From Chrysogorgia sp. JL179-B06 (Eukaryota; Cnidaria; Anthozoa; Scleralcyonacea; Chrysogorgiidae): 64,000 nucleotides of DNA. The position numbers and the translations under genes are program-made. The DNA lies in NCBI GenBank assembly GCA_035772405.1, contig JAYKKM010000079.1, forward strand, positions 313,001 to 377,000. Direction: 5' to 3'. Below, piece after piece: positions 40,561 to 52,572 of this stretch. Under the pieces are notes generated by a model that did no database searches, had not been told where the DNA came from, and saw nothing but the letters and a program-made list of their open reading frames with translations. The stretch's first letter is position 1. Each line of letters starts with the position of its first letter.

Positions 40561-40797
40561 AATTGTACTCCAAAATCACACCATTTTAAAAAGCACCCCC
40601 AGGTGTGACGTCACCAACTTCCCCGTTAATTAGGCAAAGTATTACAACAAGATGGCGGATGACAGGATTGTCTTTGGTCAAAATTAGTGCTGTTGTTTTG
40701 TACAAGAGTAGTTTTGTTTACTTGGATTACTTTGTAAGCCTGTTTGTTAATCATAAAGTCAAAAATTTGAAATTGTGACTTTCGTTGCCAATGTCCT
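40561..40797. mobile_element. Truncated MITE related to 38295-38700
   Basis: Carries AAGATGGCGGATGACAGGATTGTCTTTGGTCAAAATTAGTGCTGTTGTTTTG and the terminal GACTTTCGTTGCCAATGTCC, followed by TTTAA. The terminal sequence is the same as the left end of the intronic element at 12277. Only one arm remains. Confidence 0.6.
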
Positions 40798-41149
40798 TTA
40801 AGATCTGTTCTATAAGCCCAACAGCTTTCACTGTCGTTGCTTGATAAAGAATTAAGAACCTAACACCCTGGTCTTTCATTAGATATCAAATAAATATGAC
40901 CTATCACAAGCTAATTTGATAACAAATATAGACCTCTTTCATTACTTTGTCATGTACCGGACACAGAATTAAATGTTGAGTTTAAAAGTAGGGTTAGTAT
41001 TCCTTTATTTCAGGGTTAGGACTAGAGTTTTTATTTGGGTTATGGTTAGGGTTTTTGTGCTTGTAAAGCTTCTGAATCCCGAGAAAATAACCTTGATGTG
41101 TCACTGACGTAGTCTGTGTCCATTGTGTGTGCGGTACACGAAGGAGATG

Positions 41150-41300
41150 CTAATATTATTTTATATTCATTTAAATTAGCCTTTCTGACCAAGTTCATGT
41201 GTCTGTAATTCCAAAGAATCTTCGCTTTGTAACGAGGCCAGAAAGGCTAATTTGCACGCTAATAAAATAATATTTAGACTGGCCGCCAAAGTCTTATTAA
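41150..41300. repeat. Dispersed repeat with inverted arms (copy 2)
   Basis: Near-identical to 39170-39305, including TTTAAATTAGCCTTTCTGACC, AATTCCAAAGAATCTTCGCTTTGTAACGAGGCCAGAAAGGCTAATTTG and AATATTTAGACTGGCC. Here GCTAATAATATTATTTTA lies just outside the left arm and a matching TAATAAAATAATATTTAG lies outside the right arm. Confidence 0.8.
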
Positions 41301-41439
41301 CAGACACAACAGACGTGTGACTTTACAAATTGTTTTGCTCGAGAACGTGGCCGAGTCGAAGGAATGTCAAAGACGCCACAGGCTGCCACCATACGACCCA
41401 TGTCTGACCACGGAGCACAGCTAAGATCTAAATGTTTAT

Positions 41440-41625
41440 TTTACTGAGGGAGGAAAACCAGAGACCCTGGAGGAAAACCCTCAAAGCACGGGAGAGATCA
41501 ACTAATAACTCTACTCACATGAGTTCCAAGCTCGTGAATCAACACAAGGTTATTCCCAGATGGTCACCCATCCAAGTTCTGACTGGCAACGCCCTAGGCC
41601 TAACAACACACGCCACACTGAAAGC
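41440..41625 (-). repeat. 5S rRNA-derived fragment within a dispersed repeat
   Basis: On the minus strand 41608-41549 reads GGCCTAGGGCGTTGCCAGTCAGAACTTGGATGGGTGACCATCTGGGAATAAC. This resembles the 3' half of 5S rRNA (GGTTAGTACTTGGATGGGAGACCGCCTGGGAATAC). The 5' half of 5S is not present. The plus-strand part GGGAGGAAAACCAGAGACCCTGGAGGAAAACCC (41449-41482) resembles a motif found in many animal dispersed repeats. It is not a functional 5S gene. Confidence 0.45.
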
Positions 41626-41964
41626 TCATCAGCTGGTATTTACTGGATATAAAAACACATTCCTAGTTCAGAAATACATCTCCAATTATCTGATGAAGTC
41701 AGAAATTTATAAAATCATGATGAACCACATATAATTGGTTCTACTTATATTTGCATTTCGCATCCTGCGGTAATCTTAAAAGATAAAAATGGCGGCAATT
41801 ATCTTATGGCCGGCTGCAATCAGTGGCTGCAATGTTTATCTCAGGATACACAGTCATCTGGAATTAGTGTTAGAGGAGGTGATCTCTTTCCAGTCTTAAC
41901 TTTACGATATACTGAAGTGAATTATATAGTTGAATGGCAAAATGATTTCATAATGACTATACCA

Positions 41965-42345
41965 TTTTAGACGCGAACATGGACGATCCTCAGAAAAATG
42001 ATTCTGAGTCCCGGACAGGAATCGAACCTGTAACCTCCTGATTATCGGTGAGACGCTCTAACCATTCAGCCACCGAGACTCAGATGGAGAGCGAAGGTTA
42101 CAATGATGTACTGTTTCGATTGATAATGTACTGCCTATGCGGCAGTCACTATATATCGGTAAGGTTTGGATGTGTTAATATGCACACTTCTGTAGTGACA
42201 GACGATACATGGTCGAGCTCGTATCCTCAGAAAAATGACTGCGGGATTCAGAATCATTTTTCTGAGGATACGAGCTTGACGATCGTCCATGTATCGTCTG
42301 TCTACTCCAAGCTCTCGCACATCCACTACAGCAGTGTGTATATTA
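41965..42345. mobile_element. tRNA-headed foldback element
   Basis: An antisense tRNA-like unit at about 42007-42083. Its sense strand has an acceptor stem of 7 bp, GAGTCTC with GGGACTC, box A TGGCTGAATGGTTAGAGCG, and a perfect T arm CAGGTTCGATTCCTG. It is followed by a palindrome (GACGATACATGG...CTCGTATCCTCAGAAAAATG and inverse CATTTTTCTGAGGATACGAGCTTGACGATCGTCCATGTATCGTC) at about 42195-42300 and outer arms with ACACTTCTGTAGTG. Part of the inner arm (ACATGGACGATCCTCAGAAAAATGATTCTGAG) also flanks the tRNA unit. Related sequence lies at 27010-27170. Confidence 0.7.
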
Positions 42346-42689
42346 ACATATACCATTTTCAATATTCTTTTATGTGCATATAAGTTAGCTTTACACAGGG
42401 AGTTCTAACATGTATTTTTTGTTTTAAACAGTACATCCATATACACATACATAGTTTATAAAAATTACGGTGATGGTAGTGTCGTTGCTCTTGTTGCTCC
42501 AAAAACAGGCCGAACGAAGGATTCAAGATAAAAATTGATTTTAGCCGTGGTTACACAGCCTTTCTATACGAACGAAAACGAACGAACGATCATTTGTAGC
42601 TGTTTTGTATAGATGTTCCGGATCTTCCGTCACTAGTTATTACTGATAAACATGTAGGGTGTTGGGAAGAGACCTTAATAGGTATTATG

Positions 42690-42790
42690 GTGAAGGAAAA
42701 TTTCGAGTGTTGGAATACATACATTTTAAGACCAAACCGGGACCATTTGCGAAAAATGCAACTTTAAGGCCTTCCGGCTGGGAATTGAAA
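42690..42790 (-). mobile_element. Truncated tRNA-headed SINE
   Basis: Matches the tail of the 276-bp SINE (ATGGTGAAGGAAAATTTCGAG to GCAACTTTAAGGCCTTCCGG) and stops at the edge of the tRNA head (GGGAATTGAA). Only the 3' half of the element is present. Confidence 0.75.
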
Positions 42791-42991
42791 TATATGCCTA
42801 AGAAAGATGGCGCACGCTGATTGGTTCGGAAAAAAGCGTATTACCCTCACGCCTTTTTCCGGACCGGTAAGTTTTGGCGGGAAAATTTCTGAGTTGATTT
42901 AGATGAAAATAAAAGAGGATTTGAGTATGTTCGTTGAAAAAGTTCGAACAATAACACGTCCTGGAACATTAGTGCTGCTTTTCGTAAAAGA

Positions 42992-43013
42992 GGGGGGGGG
43001 GGGGGGGGGGGGG
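42992..43013. repeat. Run of 22 G
   Basis: An uninterrupted G run. Such tracts are rare in AT-rich sequence, can form quadruplexes, and are prone to sequencing error, so its true length is uncertain. Confidence 0.8.
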
Positions 43014-43736
43014 CTAAGATATTTGGGGAGGGCCAAAAAAATGTTTCAAAATTCATTTCCAACCAGCAGGAGCGAACTCCGCAAATGTTGTTTTTGTCAG
43101 CACGACTGAGAAGAATTCTGTTGGTAAATTTGCCCCTGAGCTACAACATGTATATTAACGCATATTTGAAGTTTTTTTTGTTTTTTTTTAATTTTATTTT
43201 ATACTTTATTTAATGAGGGTAAAAATACACATGACAGTAAATAATTATACTGATGACCCTGTGGCCCTCAGTATATAAAACGATAAGCGTTTGTTTTATA
43301 ACTGGTGTCGCAGATAAAGGGTAGATGTATATATTTGGATGCGCGTCATTGCATGCACAAAACGGAGACAACTCGACGCAAAAAACCGCGGAACTTATCG
43401 CTTAACGGCTATACGCAGCTCTTCTCAGCTGCGCTACGTATTTTATTTGTCATATATTTGGCCTCATAATGAGACACTGACAGTCGGAGGACTTCCGTGT
43501 ATGATATGCGTGAGAGAATTGATTGCAAGTGAATATATAATACAAGAAGAGGCCTATACTGGCCTCTGTTCGTCTTGGGAGGCAAATAATAAAGTTGGCT
43601 CCCTGTTGCTATGAAAATTTGTGCCGTTACTAACGCAGCATGCAAGGGGGACTATACATGGACATACCCTCACCTTGATGTTGCTATTTTTAAGCCTAAA
43701 TCATATGAAAGTAATTTTTTCCGCTTGTAGTGAACG
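43014..43736. other. Intergenic, nothing recognised
   Basis: No conserved protein or RNA gene and no clear repeat family. Confidence 0.4.
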
Positions 43737-43885
43737 TGCATTGTATAAGATAGCTACTAGATAGCTACTATAACACATTGTATAAGATAGCTACTATAAC
43801 ACATTGTATAAGATAGCTACTATAGATTAACTACTATAACACATTGTATAAGCATTAAGATAGCTACTATAACACATTGCTTACA
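43737..43885. repeat. 26-bp minisatellite
   Basis: AAGATAGCTACTATAACACATTGTAT recurs four to five times with small duplications of GATAGCTACTA inside. Confidence 0.85.
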
Positions 43886-44270
43886 GCTTACTATACTACT
43901 ACTAGATATTAACACAAGTGTATACAGCCCTCGACAGCCCTCGTGTGAATCCCGAATTCCAAATTCAGAATATGACTATGAATTTATAATGTTCATAAGA
44001 TTTGACGGTTAACATGTTTGATAACAACAGGTTTTATTTATCAACAGTGAGCATTGTGGTGCAGTGCGCGGTACTCCCTCTGACGGAATAAATTCCGATC
44101 TTAATTACTTGTCTAAAATCATATTCAATCACGCGAACGACTGATGACATAAATTGGAAATGGCTAGGACCTTTTCTTGTTTTATTTCGCTGTATTCAAG
44201 ATTTTAGTTCTGAAAGTTGATGAACTGGGTTATAATTTCAAAAACATTATTTCGGCAACTGACCTAGCCC

Positions 44271-44781
44271 TAGGACTGACCATGGACTGATCTGTAGGCC
44301 CGCCATGGAGGAGTGTTTACACTTGCACTGGGTCAGGCCCAACTTGGCCCACTGATTGGACAACAGTCGCACTGTTAAATCCTTGTTCCTTCATTGCATC
44401 TGCCAGCCTGCTATGTACAACGTCGTTTCGCACGCTAAAATCGTCCAGCTCTGCTTGAATTTTCGCGTCTCCCCACAACAAAACCAACTGCCGCGTTTTA
44501 TCATCTGTCCAAACATTACGAGTTGCCATTGCGAATTTGCGCTGAGAAATACTTTGTGTGCAATCATCTGGCTTTGGATTTTTCCTCCAAAAATGTAAAT
44601 ATTGCTGATCAGTCTTTCTCGTGGGCTCCGGTTCAAGTGGTTGTTATGGAAACTAGTACTGGGTCAGGTACGAAACATGTTGACTATGAGACTGACTTGG
44701 GACTGTGTTTTCTGGCCCATCTAAACGTTGGGCCTGAAAACACGGTCCTAGCAGGCTCCTTGGTCAGTCTCAGATCAGTCC

Positions 44782-44783
<2 letters not shown>
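44271..44783 (-). mobile_element. Harbinger-like non-autonomous element with Myb/SANT remnant
   Basis: The ends TAGGACTGACCATGGACTGATC and, inverted, TAGGACTGATCTGAGACTGACC agree at most positions. The minus-strand frame 44529-44317 starts MATRNVWTDDKTRQLVLLWGD, then KIQAELDDFSVRNDVVHSRLADAMKEQGF, which is the first two thirds of a Myb/SANT-like DNA-binding domain (Myb_DNA-bind_4 type) as encoded beside PIF/Harbinger transposases. It then loses similarity. The duplication looks like TA or an imperfect CTA/TAA. A (TAA)n run starts directly at the right end. Confidence 0.65.

Positions 44784-44835
<52 letters not shown>
44783..44835. repeat. (TAA)n microsatellite
   Basis: About 17 uninterrupted TAA units directly abutting the right end of the Myb/SANT-bearing element. 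Confidence 0.95.
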
Positions 44836-44837
<2 letters not shown>

Positions 44838-45079
44838 GAAACTTTATTCATTTATGATTAACGTAGCTATACTACAGTGATAAACCTCTCTTTTACAGGC
44901 AGTTTACCAATGTCTACTTGAACTAACACTATATGGTATAAAAATATTAGTATGACATTAAAGTCGGGTCATCCCATTCTTTGTTACGTTTACAAAATAT
45001 ATAGTGAGATATACAATAGTCTCAATGTTCTTACAACAATATATTCTTAAATTTACTTATAAAACTTATTACAGTTTTA

Positions 45080-45475
45080 TTATAAGATAAAGCCTACTAC
45101 ATATATTACCACTATGAATAAAAATCTATTAATTTCAAAAAAGAAAAGTCTTAACTGCTGACTTAAAATTACCCAACATATCAAAGCTTCTAATTTCCTA
45201 GTGTGGTAATGAATTCCACAGTTTTGGTGCCGCAACCGAGAACGCTTTGTCTCCATGAGTCACCGTTTTGGATTTTGGCTCAAGTAACAGATTACGGTCT
45301 GATGATCTCAAAGCACGAGTAGGTTTATATTTATTTAACAAATCAGTAATATAAACAGGCGCCTGGCCATGCAAAGCCTTGAAAGTAATTATTAGTATCT
45401 TAAAAACAATCCTGGATCTCACCGGCAACCAATGAAGATTACGAAGCACAGGGGAGATATGCTCCGATTTTTTAA
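45080..45475 (-). mobile_element. LINE 3' end fragment
   Basis: The minus strand from 45449 reads LRNLHWLPVRSRIVFKILI, TFKALHGQAPVYITDLLNKYKPTRALRSSDRNLL and DKAFSVAAPKLWNSLP. This is the highly conserved C-terminal block of CR1/L2/Rex-like LINE proteins, intact over 83 codons and so younger than the copy at 5150-5400. Confidence 0.85.
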
Positions 45476-46626
45476 CCCCTAGGTCCTAGGTCAGGTAGTC
45501 ATACAGTCCCCCAGTGTAAATCATGAGGCTTTACTCTTTAGACCCGATAAAACATTGCTGTGAGAGTTTTGAATGGCTTCAAAAAAAAACGACTGCATGT
45601 AAATTAATAACCATGTTTACCAACTATTCCAGTGATTTAAGCCATTTTCGTCGAGAAAATCGAAGGAAAAGTTTGTGTAAATCAGGACGAATCTTTATCA
45701 CATGTGAAGACACGATACGGTCATGATTTTCCTTTGTGTTTTCCTCATGAATTATTAATGAGTTTTTGAATTATATCGCAAAATAAAGTTTATAAAAAAT
45801 GAATCATTGAATACAAGAACATACATACCGTTTTCTTTTTTGAGAGAGATTGGATCAATCTTGGTCATGCGATTTGAGTGAAGATTCAAATCGTATCAAG
45901 ATCGATCCACTTTCACGTACCCATCCACTTTCACGATTTCCATCTGGTGATGGTTAGTATCAATGTCAAATGTGGGACTATTCACCATATGCAATTATGG
46001 GAACTCTCGCCTTGCGGGCACCCTGGTGTTATGGACACCTCGCCATTATACAACATTGCGGACACTCATTTCAGTCCCTCAGTTTTATTGTTTTTGCTCT
46101 CGATAAAGCGGACACCTTGCCTATACTACTATGGCTTGTCATTGTTTGTCAGTTTGTTACAAAACTCTTCCGGGCTGGTTATTTTCGCAGCCATTTAAGT
46201 AACTATTGGTATGCTGTACACAGCCTCGAGGACGCGCAACGTCCGAGGGCTGTATATCGCATACGTCCCGATGTTCGAGGTAATTAACTGACTTATTTCA
46301 TGATTGAGGAGGTTTTCCGACAAAGTTTTGTCTATTTTTTCACCTTGGACAAAGATTATCCTAGTTTTTTTCTTCGTATATCTAATTAGTATTCATAGGG
46401 CTGTATATGCTATATACAGCTCGCGGTACATCAAAGAAAACTGACTCAATCATGAAATAATAGATAATAATTTTGACCTTGTTGATCGATTCGTCTTTGC
46501 TTTTTCCGTTCAGACTCTACCGCAGCGATAATAAGCCGAAGGCTGAGGATAACACAAACCGAGGCCTTGATAATTCTCGATATCATGCGAAAACCAAATC
46601 CAATAATTGTTTTATTATGCATAAGA
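45476..46626. other. Intergenic; decayed repeats only
   Basis: Includes GGACAC-spaced sequence at 46010-46125, of a kind seen in old DNA-transposon relics, and an inverted GGGCTGTATAT/ATATACAGC pair at 46240-46420. No gene is supported. Confidence 0.4.
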
Positions 46627-47117
46627 AGTGCTAAAGCAATGCGTTGGTGAAATGTTTTATTGCCTTGTTTGGAAAAACGTTTAAAATGATAAAGTAACTT
46701 CTTTTGAAGATTTTCGTTTCTTTGCTTTCTTTTTGAGATATACTGATCAGTTTATTTGATATGCAAATGTCTGGAATTTCGTCACACATATCATGCATAA
46801 TGACTTATCGGAGAAATGTGTATATCTCTTCATTCTCGAACGAAATCCTTTAAAATCAAGAAGTTTGGTGTTGTGGGAGAAACGCACACACGTGTTATTC
46901 ACACTTTAGTGTTTTTATTTGATGAACGCAAAGATATATAACATTCTCTGATAACTCATTATGCATGTGTGACGAAATTCCAGATATTTGCATATCAAAC
47001 AAAGTGATATATCTCAAAAAGAAAGCGAAGAAGTGAAAATCTTCAAAAGAAGTTACTTTATCATTTTAAAAGTTCTTCCAAATAAGACAATAAAAAATGT
47101 TGAGGTTAAAGGACACT
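46627..47117. mobile_element. Palindromic MITE, TTAA target (copy C)
   Basis: Third copy of the 1317-1789 family. Both arms are present (AATGTTTTATTGCCTTGTTTGG... and ...CCAAATAAGACAATAAAAAATGTTGAGG), and the central part AAATCAAGAAGTTTGGTGTTGTGGGAGAAACGCACACACGTG is well conserved with copy B. The right end GGACACT is followed by TTAA; the left end is eroded. Confidence 0.75.
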
Positions 47118-47121
47118 TTAA

Positions 47122-48218
47122 ATAAGTTGTAGTGGTACAAGGTCAAAAGAAGCCACGTAAAGACACGTTACTTTGTAAAAAATCTTTAATGACACTAACA
47201 TTAAGGTTTTACAATCTTCAGAACATTCAAAGGTCTTGGGAAAAGAAAGTCAAAATAATATAATCTTATCAAATCGTTTTCTGTTACGTTGGCGGATCTT
47301 TGCGAAGAACCCGACATTTTCCCATTTTCTTTCGCTGTAAACAAGCTGGCAAGAGCAAGCTAACAACAAGATATTGGAATAATGTCATAGCTACACTTTT
47401 TGAACTATAATATTGGAACATTGACGTCATGACATGAAGCTGATGTCGCGAATTAGCTGTATGCCAACAGCCAATCAAAATCGAGATAGAGTAGAGAATG
47501 CATAATAATCTAAGGTTATAGGCCTGTTGAAATATAGCAATGATTAATTATTCAGTATTTCGCTTTTAATGTAAAAACTGTGAATAATTTATCGCGGCGC
47601 GACTGACTTTACGAACATACATACATAAATATGCATTTTACATGCTTGAATCTTGTAGTTTTCATCGCACCGGCAAGAGTGTCCAACTGTCCATTATATA
47701 ACGAAAGTTGACTGTACTGGGAAGAGCACCTCGTTCTATAAAACTGATTTCGAAGCGTAAAGTGGCGACAACCAAACCAGAACAATAATTCTTGATTCGT
47801 ATTACATGACGTTCTCATGGTCGTTTGACAATATTCACACGGTCCTTATTAACACTGAGTTGTTACCGTGTCACGCGAACATCCATATCGAGCCCTGACT
47901 TGTCATCGTATTGTCATCACCCATTCGCCTGCATGCATGGTCATGATCGAGTTGCGCAATTCTGTTCTTCTTACCAGGGGAACTATAACAAAAGAAAGCG
48001 ATTCTTGAGGCTTATTCAAGTGCTATGTGACTCCTATATATGTTAGTGCATGCGGGTGAAAAAACGCAACCTTGAAATCAACCATCTGCCGAGCATGACT
48101 ACTCACGATCATGTAACGACCTTTGAAACATCGTTGGAATTCTCTGTAGCCGGCCCTTCGTCAATTTCATATCATACTTGAAACAGCAGAAACACCGTAT
48201 TGTTTTCAAGTGCCTAAA
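47122..48218. other. Intergenic, nothing recognised
   Basis: AT-rich. Short open stretches on both strands show no family resemblance. Confidence 0.4.
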
Positions 48219-48765
<547 letters not shown>

Positions 48766-48929
48766 ACTATTTTCTGTTACCTACCAAACGACTTCAAAAT
48801 AAGAATTTGGCATTTTTACGAAAGAAACATGCGCGCATTCATTTGTGCGCACATTCCAGATTTATTCCCAACTGCGCAAACCTCCAAAAACTTGAGGATT
48901 AGTTGCTAAGCTGATATGTGCTAAAACAT

Positions 48930-49215
48930 GTACTATATATATATATATATATTGAACTATGTACGCTCCTTCACTTCGGTGTCCTTTAGCAATAATGCAA
49001 CGCTCGCTACCATTGTAGCAATTTGAGCGCTCTGGCCCCATGCGATGCACTTCACGAAATCTGGATGTTCTCATCGCCGGTGCTGTCCCACAAGCGGTTG
49101 TCAATGACGATCGCAAGTGTATAAGTGTTCAGCCAGACTCGGCCAGATTGTTCCAAGAATCCAAGCTACACTGATGAGATGTAGTACAGCGAAACACGTG
49201 TCTGTGTAGATTGAA
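48930..49215 (+). mobile_element. Hammerhead-bearing repeat unit
   Basis: Runs from a (TA)n tract (48934-48951) through sequence with GCACTTCACGAAATCTGG to a hammerhead motif at its 3' end. The hammerhead block is shared with 2690-2880 on the other strand, which also has TA tracts. Small metazoan retrozymes have this size and a single ribozyme per unit; no coding capacity is seen. Confidence 0.5.
49162..49213 (+). ncRNA. Hammerhead ribozyme, type I-like (copy 2)
   Basis: Helix I 5' strand CAAGCTACA (49162-49170), CTGATGA (49171-49177), stem II GATGT-AGT-ACAGC (four pairs and one A-G mismatch), GAAA (49191-49194), a self-complementary helix III ACACGTGT, then the UC cleavage doublet (49201-49202), and helix I 3' strand TGTAGATTG (49205-49213), which pairs with the 5' strand at 8 of 9 positions after a 2-nt offset (UG) from the cleavage point. 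All core residues are kept. Confidence 0.65.
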
Positions 49216-49470
49216 CTAGCTAAGCCACTACGCAACGAAGTGGCTACGCGGTCATCTGACTATACGCATTCGCAATCCGAAGTGGCTACGCGTCATTTGG
49301 CTATGGGCATTCACCTGGCCATACGCATTCACCTAGCCATACGCATTCACCTGGCCATACGCATTCATCTGGCTACGCAGTGAACTGGTGAAGTGGCTAT
49401 GCGGTCAGCTGGCTACGCTGTCATCTGGGTACGCAGTGAAGTGGCCACGCAGTCATCTGGCCAACCTTTG
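49216..49470. repeat. Irregular CTGGCCATACGCATTCAC minisatellite
   Basis: Units built from GAAGTGGCTACGCGGTCATCTGG and CTGGCCATACGCATTCAC, varying in length and order. Confidence 0.75.
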
Positions 49471-50525
49471 TAATGTCTTGTAGGCAACAACACAGATATG
49501 TTCAGCGGTGTTGTTTTTAAAAAAACGAGGCAAGAACATATGATTTGTTTAGCGGCGTGATTTTTTAAAGAACGAGGCAACAATATATGATATCTTTAGC
49601 GGTAGCCATTTGACTGCGTAGCCGTTCGACTGTGTAGTGATTGCACTCGAGATTGCACTGATTTTTCGCGACTGCATAGCCAGCTACACAGTGTCAACAA
49701 CACATGATATTGATATTGATAACAACACAGTGTCAACATGCAACACATGATATACAACACAGAGTATTCTGCAAATAATCAAGTTTATAATAGCAGAATT
49801 TAGTTCTTAGTAGACTCTGCACCTCTACTCGCCCACCCGCTGGGTCATTTCAACTAAGTGGGACAAGCTCAAACTGCCCTCCATATGAGAAATTCCTACA
49901 TGACATGAAAAACTAATTAGAATTACACGTGTTTCGATTTATGTTTTGTTTTGTTGTCGTATTTCTCTGATTAGATTTGGACATTTCGACATGACTGTGT
50001 CAATGAGATAATTTTTGGAGAAATTGGTCCGGAAAAGCGCAGCGGTGTCTGCCTTCTCCGCAGCCATCTTCTTTTGCTTTTTTGGAGCTCGATCAAGCCA
50101 CAGTTTATAAGCCTGGTTTTCATGAGCGTCGACGCAAGCACAAGTGCGTCAAGTGAAAACGACCGCATGTCGTGTTATCTTGCGTTGCGTTACCAGTCGT
50201 CAATCTTTCTGCAGATTCTGCCATCTTGTATTCGCATGACAGTGCGCGGTTACACGAAGAGGATGTATATATAACGAGTATTTTGATTGGCCATACGTAA
50301 TTAGATTAGTTTTCACGATCACAACGCAAGTCCAAGCATAAGCGCAAGACAAACTTTTTCATCCTTGTGCTTGCGTCAGTAGTTGCGCTTGCGTCGAGCC
50401 TGTTTTCACTCATGATTTTTATTATTTTTTATTATTCGCCCATGCATTTGAACTATTTACATTACGAGAATTGATTCATTTTTTTGGGCTAGGGGCCTAC
50501 TAGAAACTTAAAAGGCTTTTTAAAT
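49471..50525. other. Intergenic, nothing recognised
   Basis: No conserved gene. Around 50050-50400 the GCGCTTGCG/CGCAAGCGC-like content hints at old inverted sequence, but I cannot define an element. Confidence 0.35.
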
Positions 50526-50529
50526 AAGA

Positions 50530-51016
50530 TCCCTAGCACCAACAACAGTAGCACCAATTAACAGTAGCACCTGCAACAACAGTAGCACCAACAACAGTAG
50601 CACCAACAACAACACCACCAACGACAACAGAAGCTCCAACAATAGTAGCACCAACAACACTACCATGCACCAACGATAGTAGCACAGTAGCACCAACATC
50701 AGTGCACCAACGAAAGCAGCACCAACAACAGTAGTAGCACCAACAACAGTACCACCAACGACAACAGAAGCGACAACAATCACGTAGCACGAACAACACC
50801 ACCACCAACGATAGTACCACCAACACCAACAACAGTACCACCAACAACACTACCACCAACGACAGTAGCACCAACAACAGTACCACCAAAGACAACAGAA
50901 GCTCCAACAACATCAACGATAATAACAACATCAAAAACAACAACAGCAACGGTTACAATAACATAAAAAATAGCAGCAGCAACAAAAAATAGCAGCAGTA
51001 ACAACTAACAAGTACC

Positions 51017-51085
<69 letters not shown>
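50530..51085. repeat. AACAACAGTAGCACC minisatellite passing into (CAA)n
   Basis: Variants of CAACAACAGTAGCACC and CAACGACAGTACCAC from 50530 to about 50950, then a pure (CAA)n run at about 51018-51084. The long frames across it are artefacts. Confidence 0.92.
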
Positions 51086-51087
<2 letters not shown>

Positions 51088-52260
51088 ATAATAACTACTC
51101 AACAACAACAGCAAAGTGGCAAACAGCATGATGGGTCAGAATTCGACCCATGGCTGGTTCACGCAAATTACATTTCGTATTTATATATTTTCCTGCGCCC
51201 GTACAACCCCTTCTAGAAGAGCCGTACACTATTTAACATGCACTTATTCTCTCCTTATGATTGGTCTCATCAACGTTGAGTTGTTATGACTGCAACGCGA
51301 ACTGCGAGTCAATATGCGTCGAAGTGCATAGGACGGCAGAACAAACGTGCTCTGTTGTCGGTAAGACATTCTTTGTTTAAGAACACCTTCGTTTCTTCGG
51401 CGGGTACAATAGCGCAGGGATCTTGGTTGGAACGCAAAGATTTCACATGAATGATGCGCTTGCTGTGTTTGCGCGATACGCACGCACGCACTTGGGTTTC
51501 ATTTGTAAATGGGTGCTGTTTCATTGTGATGTCCAGTACGGTTTGTTTGGACTGCGCGCCGCTTGTAACGCGATACCGTTGCGCGATACCAAATTAATGG
51601 AGTAAAGGGCCTTCCGTAAGCTCTTCCGGGACAAACAAAGCGGCACAGTCTGTGGGGTGACCGTGGAGCTTGGATGAATTTGTCGCTTGCGCTTTGCTTT
51701 GGCTTCGTGGTAATGCGTCTCGAGTTATTCCGTTAGAAAGGGTTCGGTGATTGCGTTACGCAATTTTACGTCCCGTCGTCGATCAACTCGAATGAGGCCG
51801 ACGCAAGGTAAGAGCTAGTTTGCCCGCGATTTGCGGTCGCCTGTCAGTTACCGACCGTCAGATTACACAATCGCACAGTTACGAATTATCCGAACTCGCG
51901 AAGACGCAACAGGTCGAGCGCAACAGCGTTGATCAACAAGAACAAGATTGATTAAAATAGATGGTGCGAGCGCGACGACTTCATAAATGACTTGTTTCCC
52001 AGTGTCAGAAATTGTATTCAGAAATAAATCATTTATAAATTCATTTCCTTTCTCGTAATTCTCGGCTTGCTTATAGACTTTGCAATCTCTCCGTCCTTTG
52101 GACAGAGCTTCACTCCACCAACACAAGCGCACTCCAGTAATTACATATAGATATATTCGTGGTTTACTTAGCTTCGTGTTTGGCCGCACAGGCGCACAGG
52201 TGTAATATTTGACACGAGTTCGACGAATGACGAGCACACGTCATTCGACTCGTTCGCGCA
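51086..52260. promoter_or_regulatory. CpG-containing region, possible gene start
   Basis: From about 51240 to 52260 the base composition changes, with many CG dinucleotides (CGCGATACG, CGCGCCGC, TTGCGCGATACC) compared with the AT-rich surroundings. It precedes the candidate first exon at 51792-51807 and 52518-52572. Whether it is a promoter is inference from composition alone. Confidence 0.3.
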
Positions 52261-52572
52261 TAATTTTTTGGTTTAAATTTTATTTTTAACTTCCATACGT
52301 TTAAGTTCAGTTTATTTTGGATTGCCGTTTAATTTATATCACTCCGTATCTTGCCATGGATGTCTTGTTTGGCAGCGAACGCGCAGATATACTTTATTTG
52401 TGATAATTACTTGGTAATGACATGAGTGATACAGATACTCTTATGCGAAAGAGGGGATTGATTTTGTGGGGAACGATTCTGAGCTGCTAACAAGTATCTC
52501 ACTTTTTTTTCTTACAGGAAAGCAAGCCAGTCCACCACTCGAACGGGCGGTCGCGCCGCTGCTACTGGCAAG
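51792..52572 (+). CDS. Candidate 5' exons of an unidentified gene (two short exons)
   Basis: ATGAGGCCGACGCAAG (51792-51807) ends at a strong donor GTAAGA. A second exon, 52518-52572, has a good acceptor (TTTTTTTTCTTACAG) and donor (AAG|GTAATT). Joined in phase they give a short peptide starting MRPTQGKQASPP and ending in AVAPLLLA. This could be the start of the collagen gene further right, but the join is only one of several frames and no downstream exon with a matching phase was found before 57353. Confidence 0.22.

Noticed and set aside
42007..42083. Possible functional tRNA gene (minus strand)
   Set aside because: The acceptor and T arms are good but the anticodon stem does not close properly, and the sequence is embedded in a foldback repeat. 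Treated as a SINE head or tRNA pseudogene.
50520..51004. Val/Leu-rich minus-strand frames up to 138 codons
   Set aside because: They arise from the CAACAACAGTAGCACC minisatellite. No unique domain.
51863..52237. 124-codon minus-strand frame (MLVIRRTRVKYYTCAP...)
   Set aside because: No recognisable family, no splice context, and it lies in a CpG-containing region where stops are rarer. Cannot be supported.
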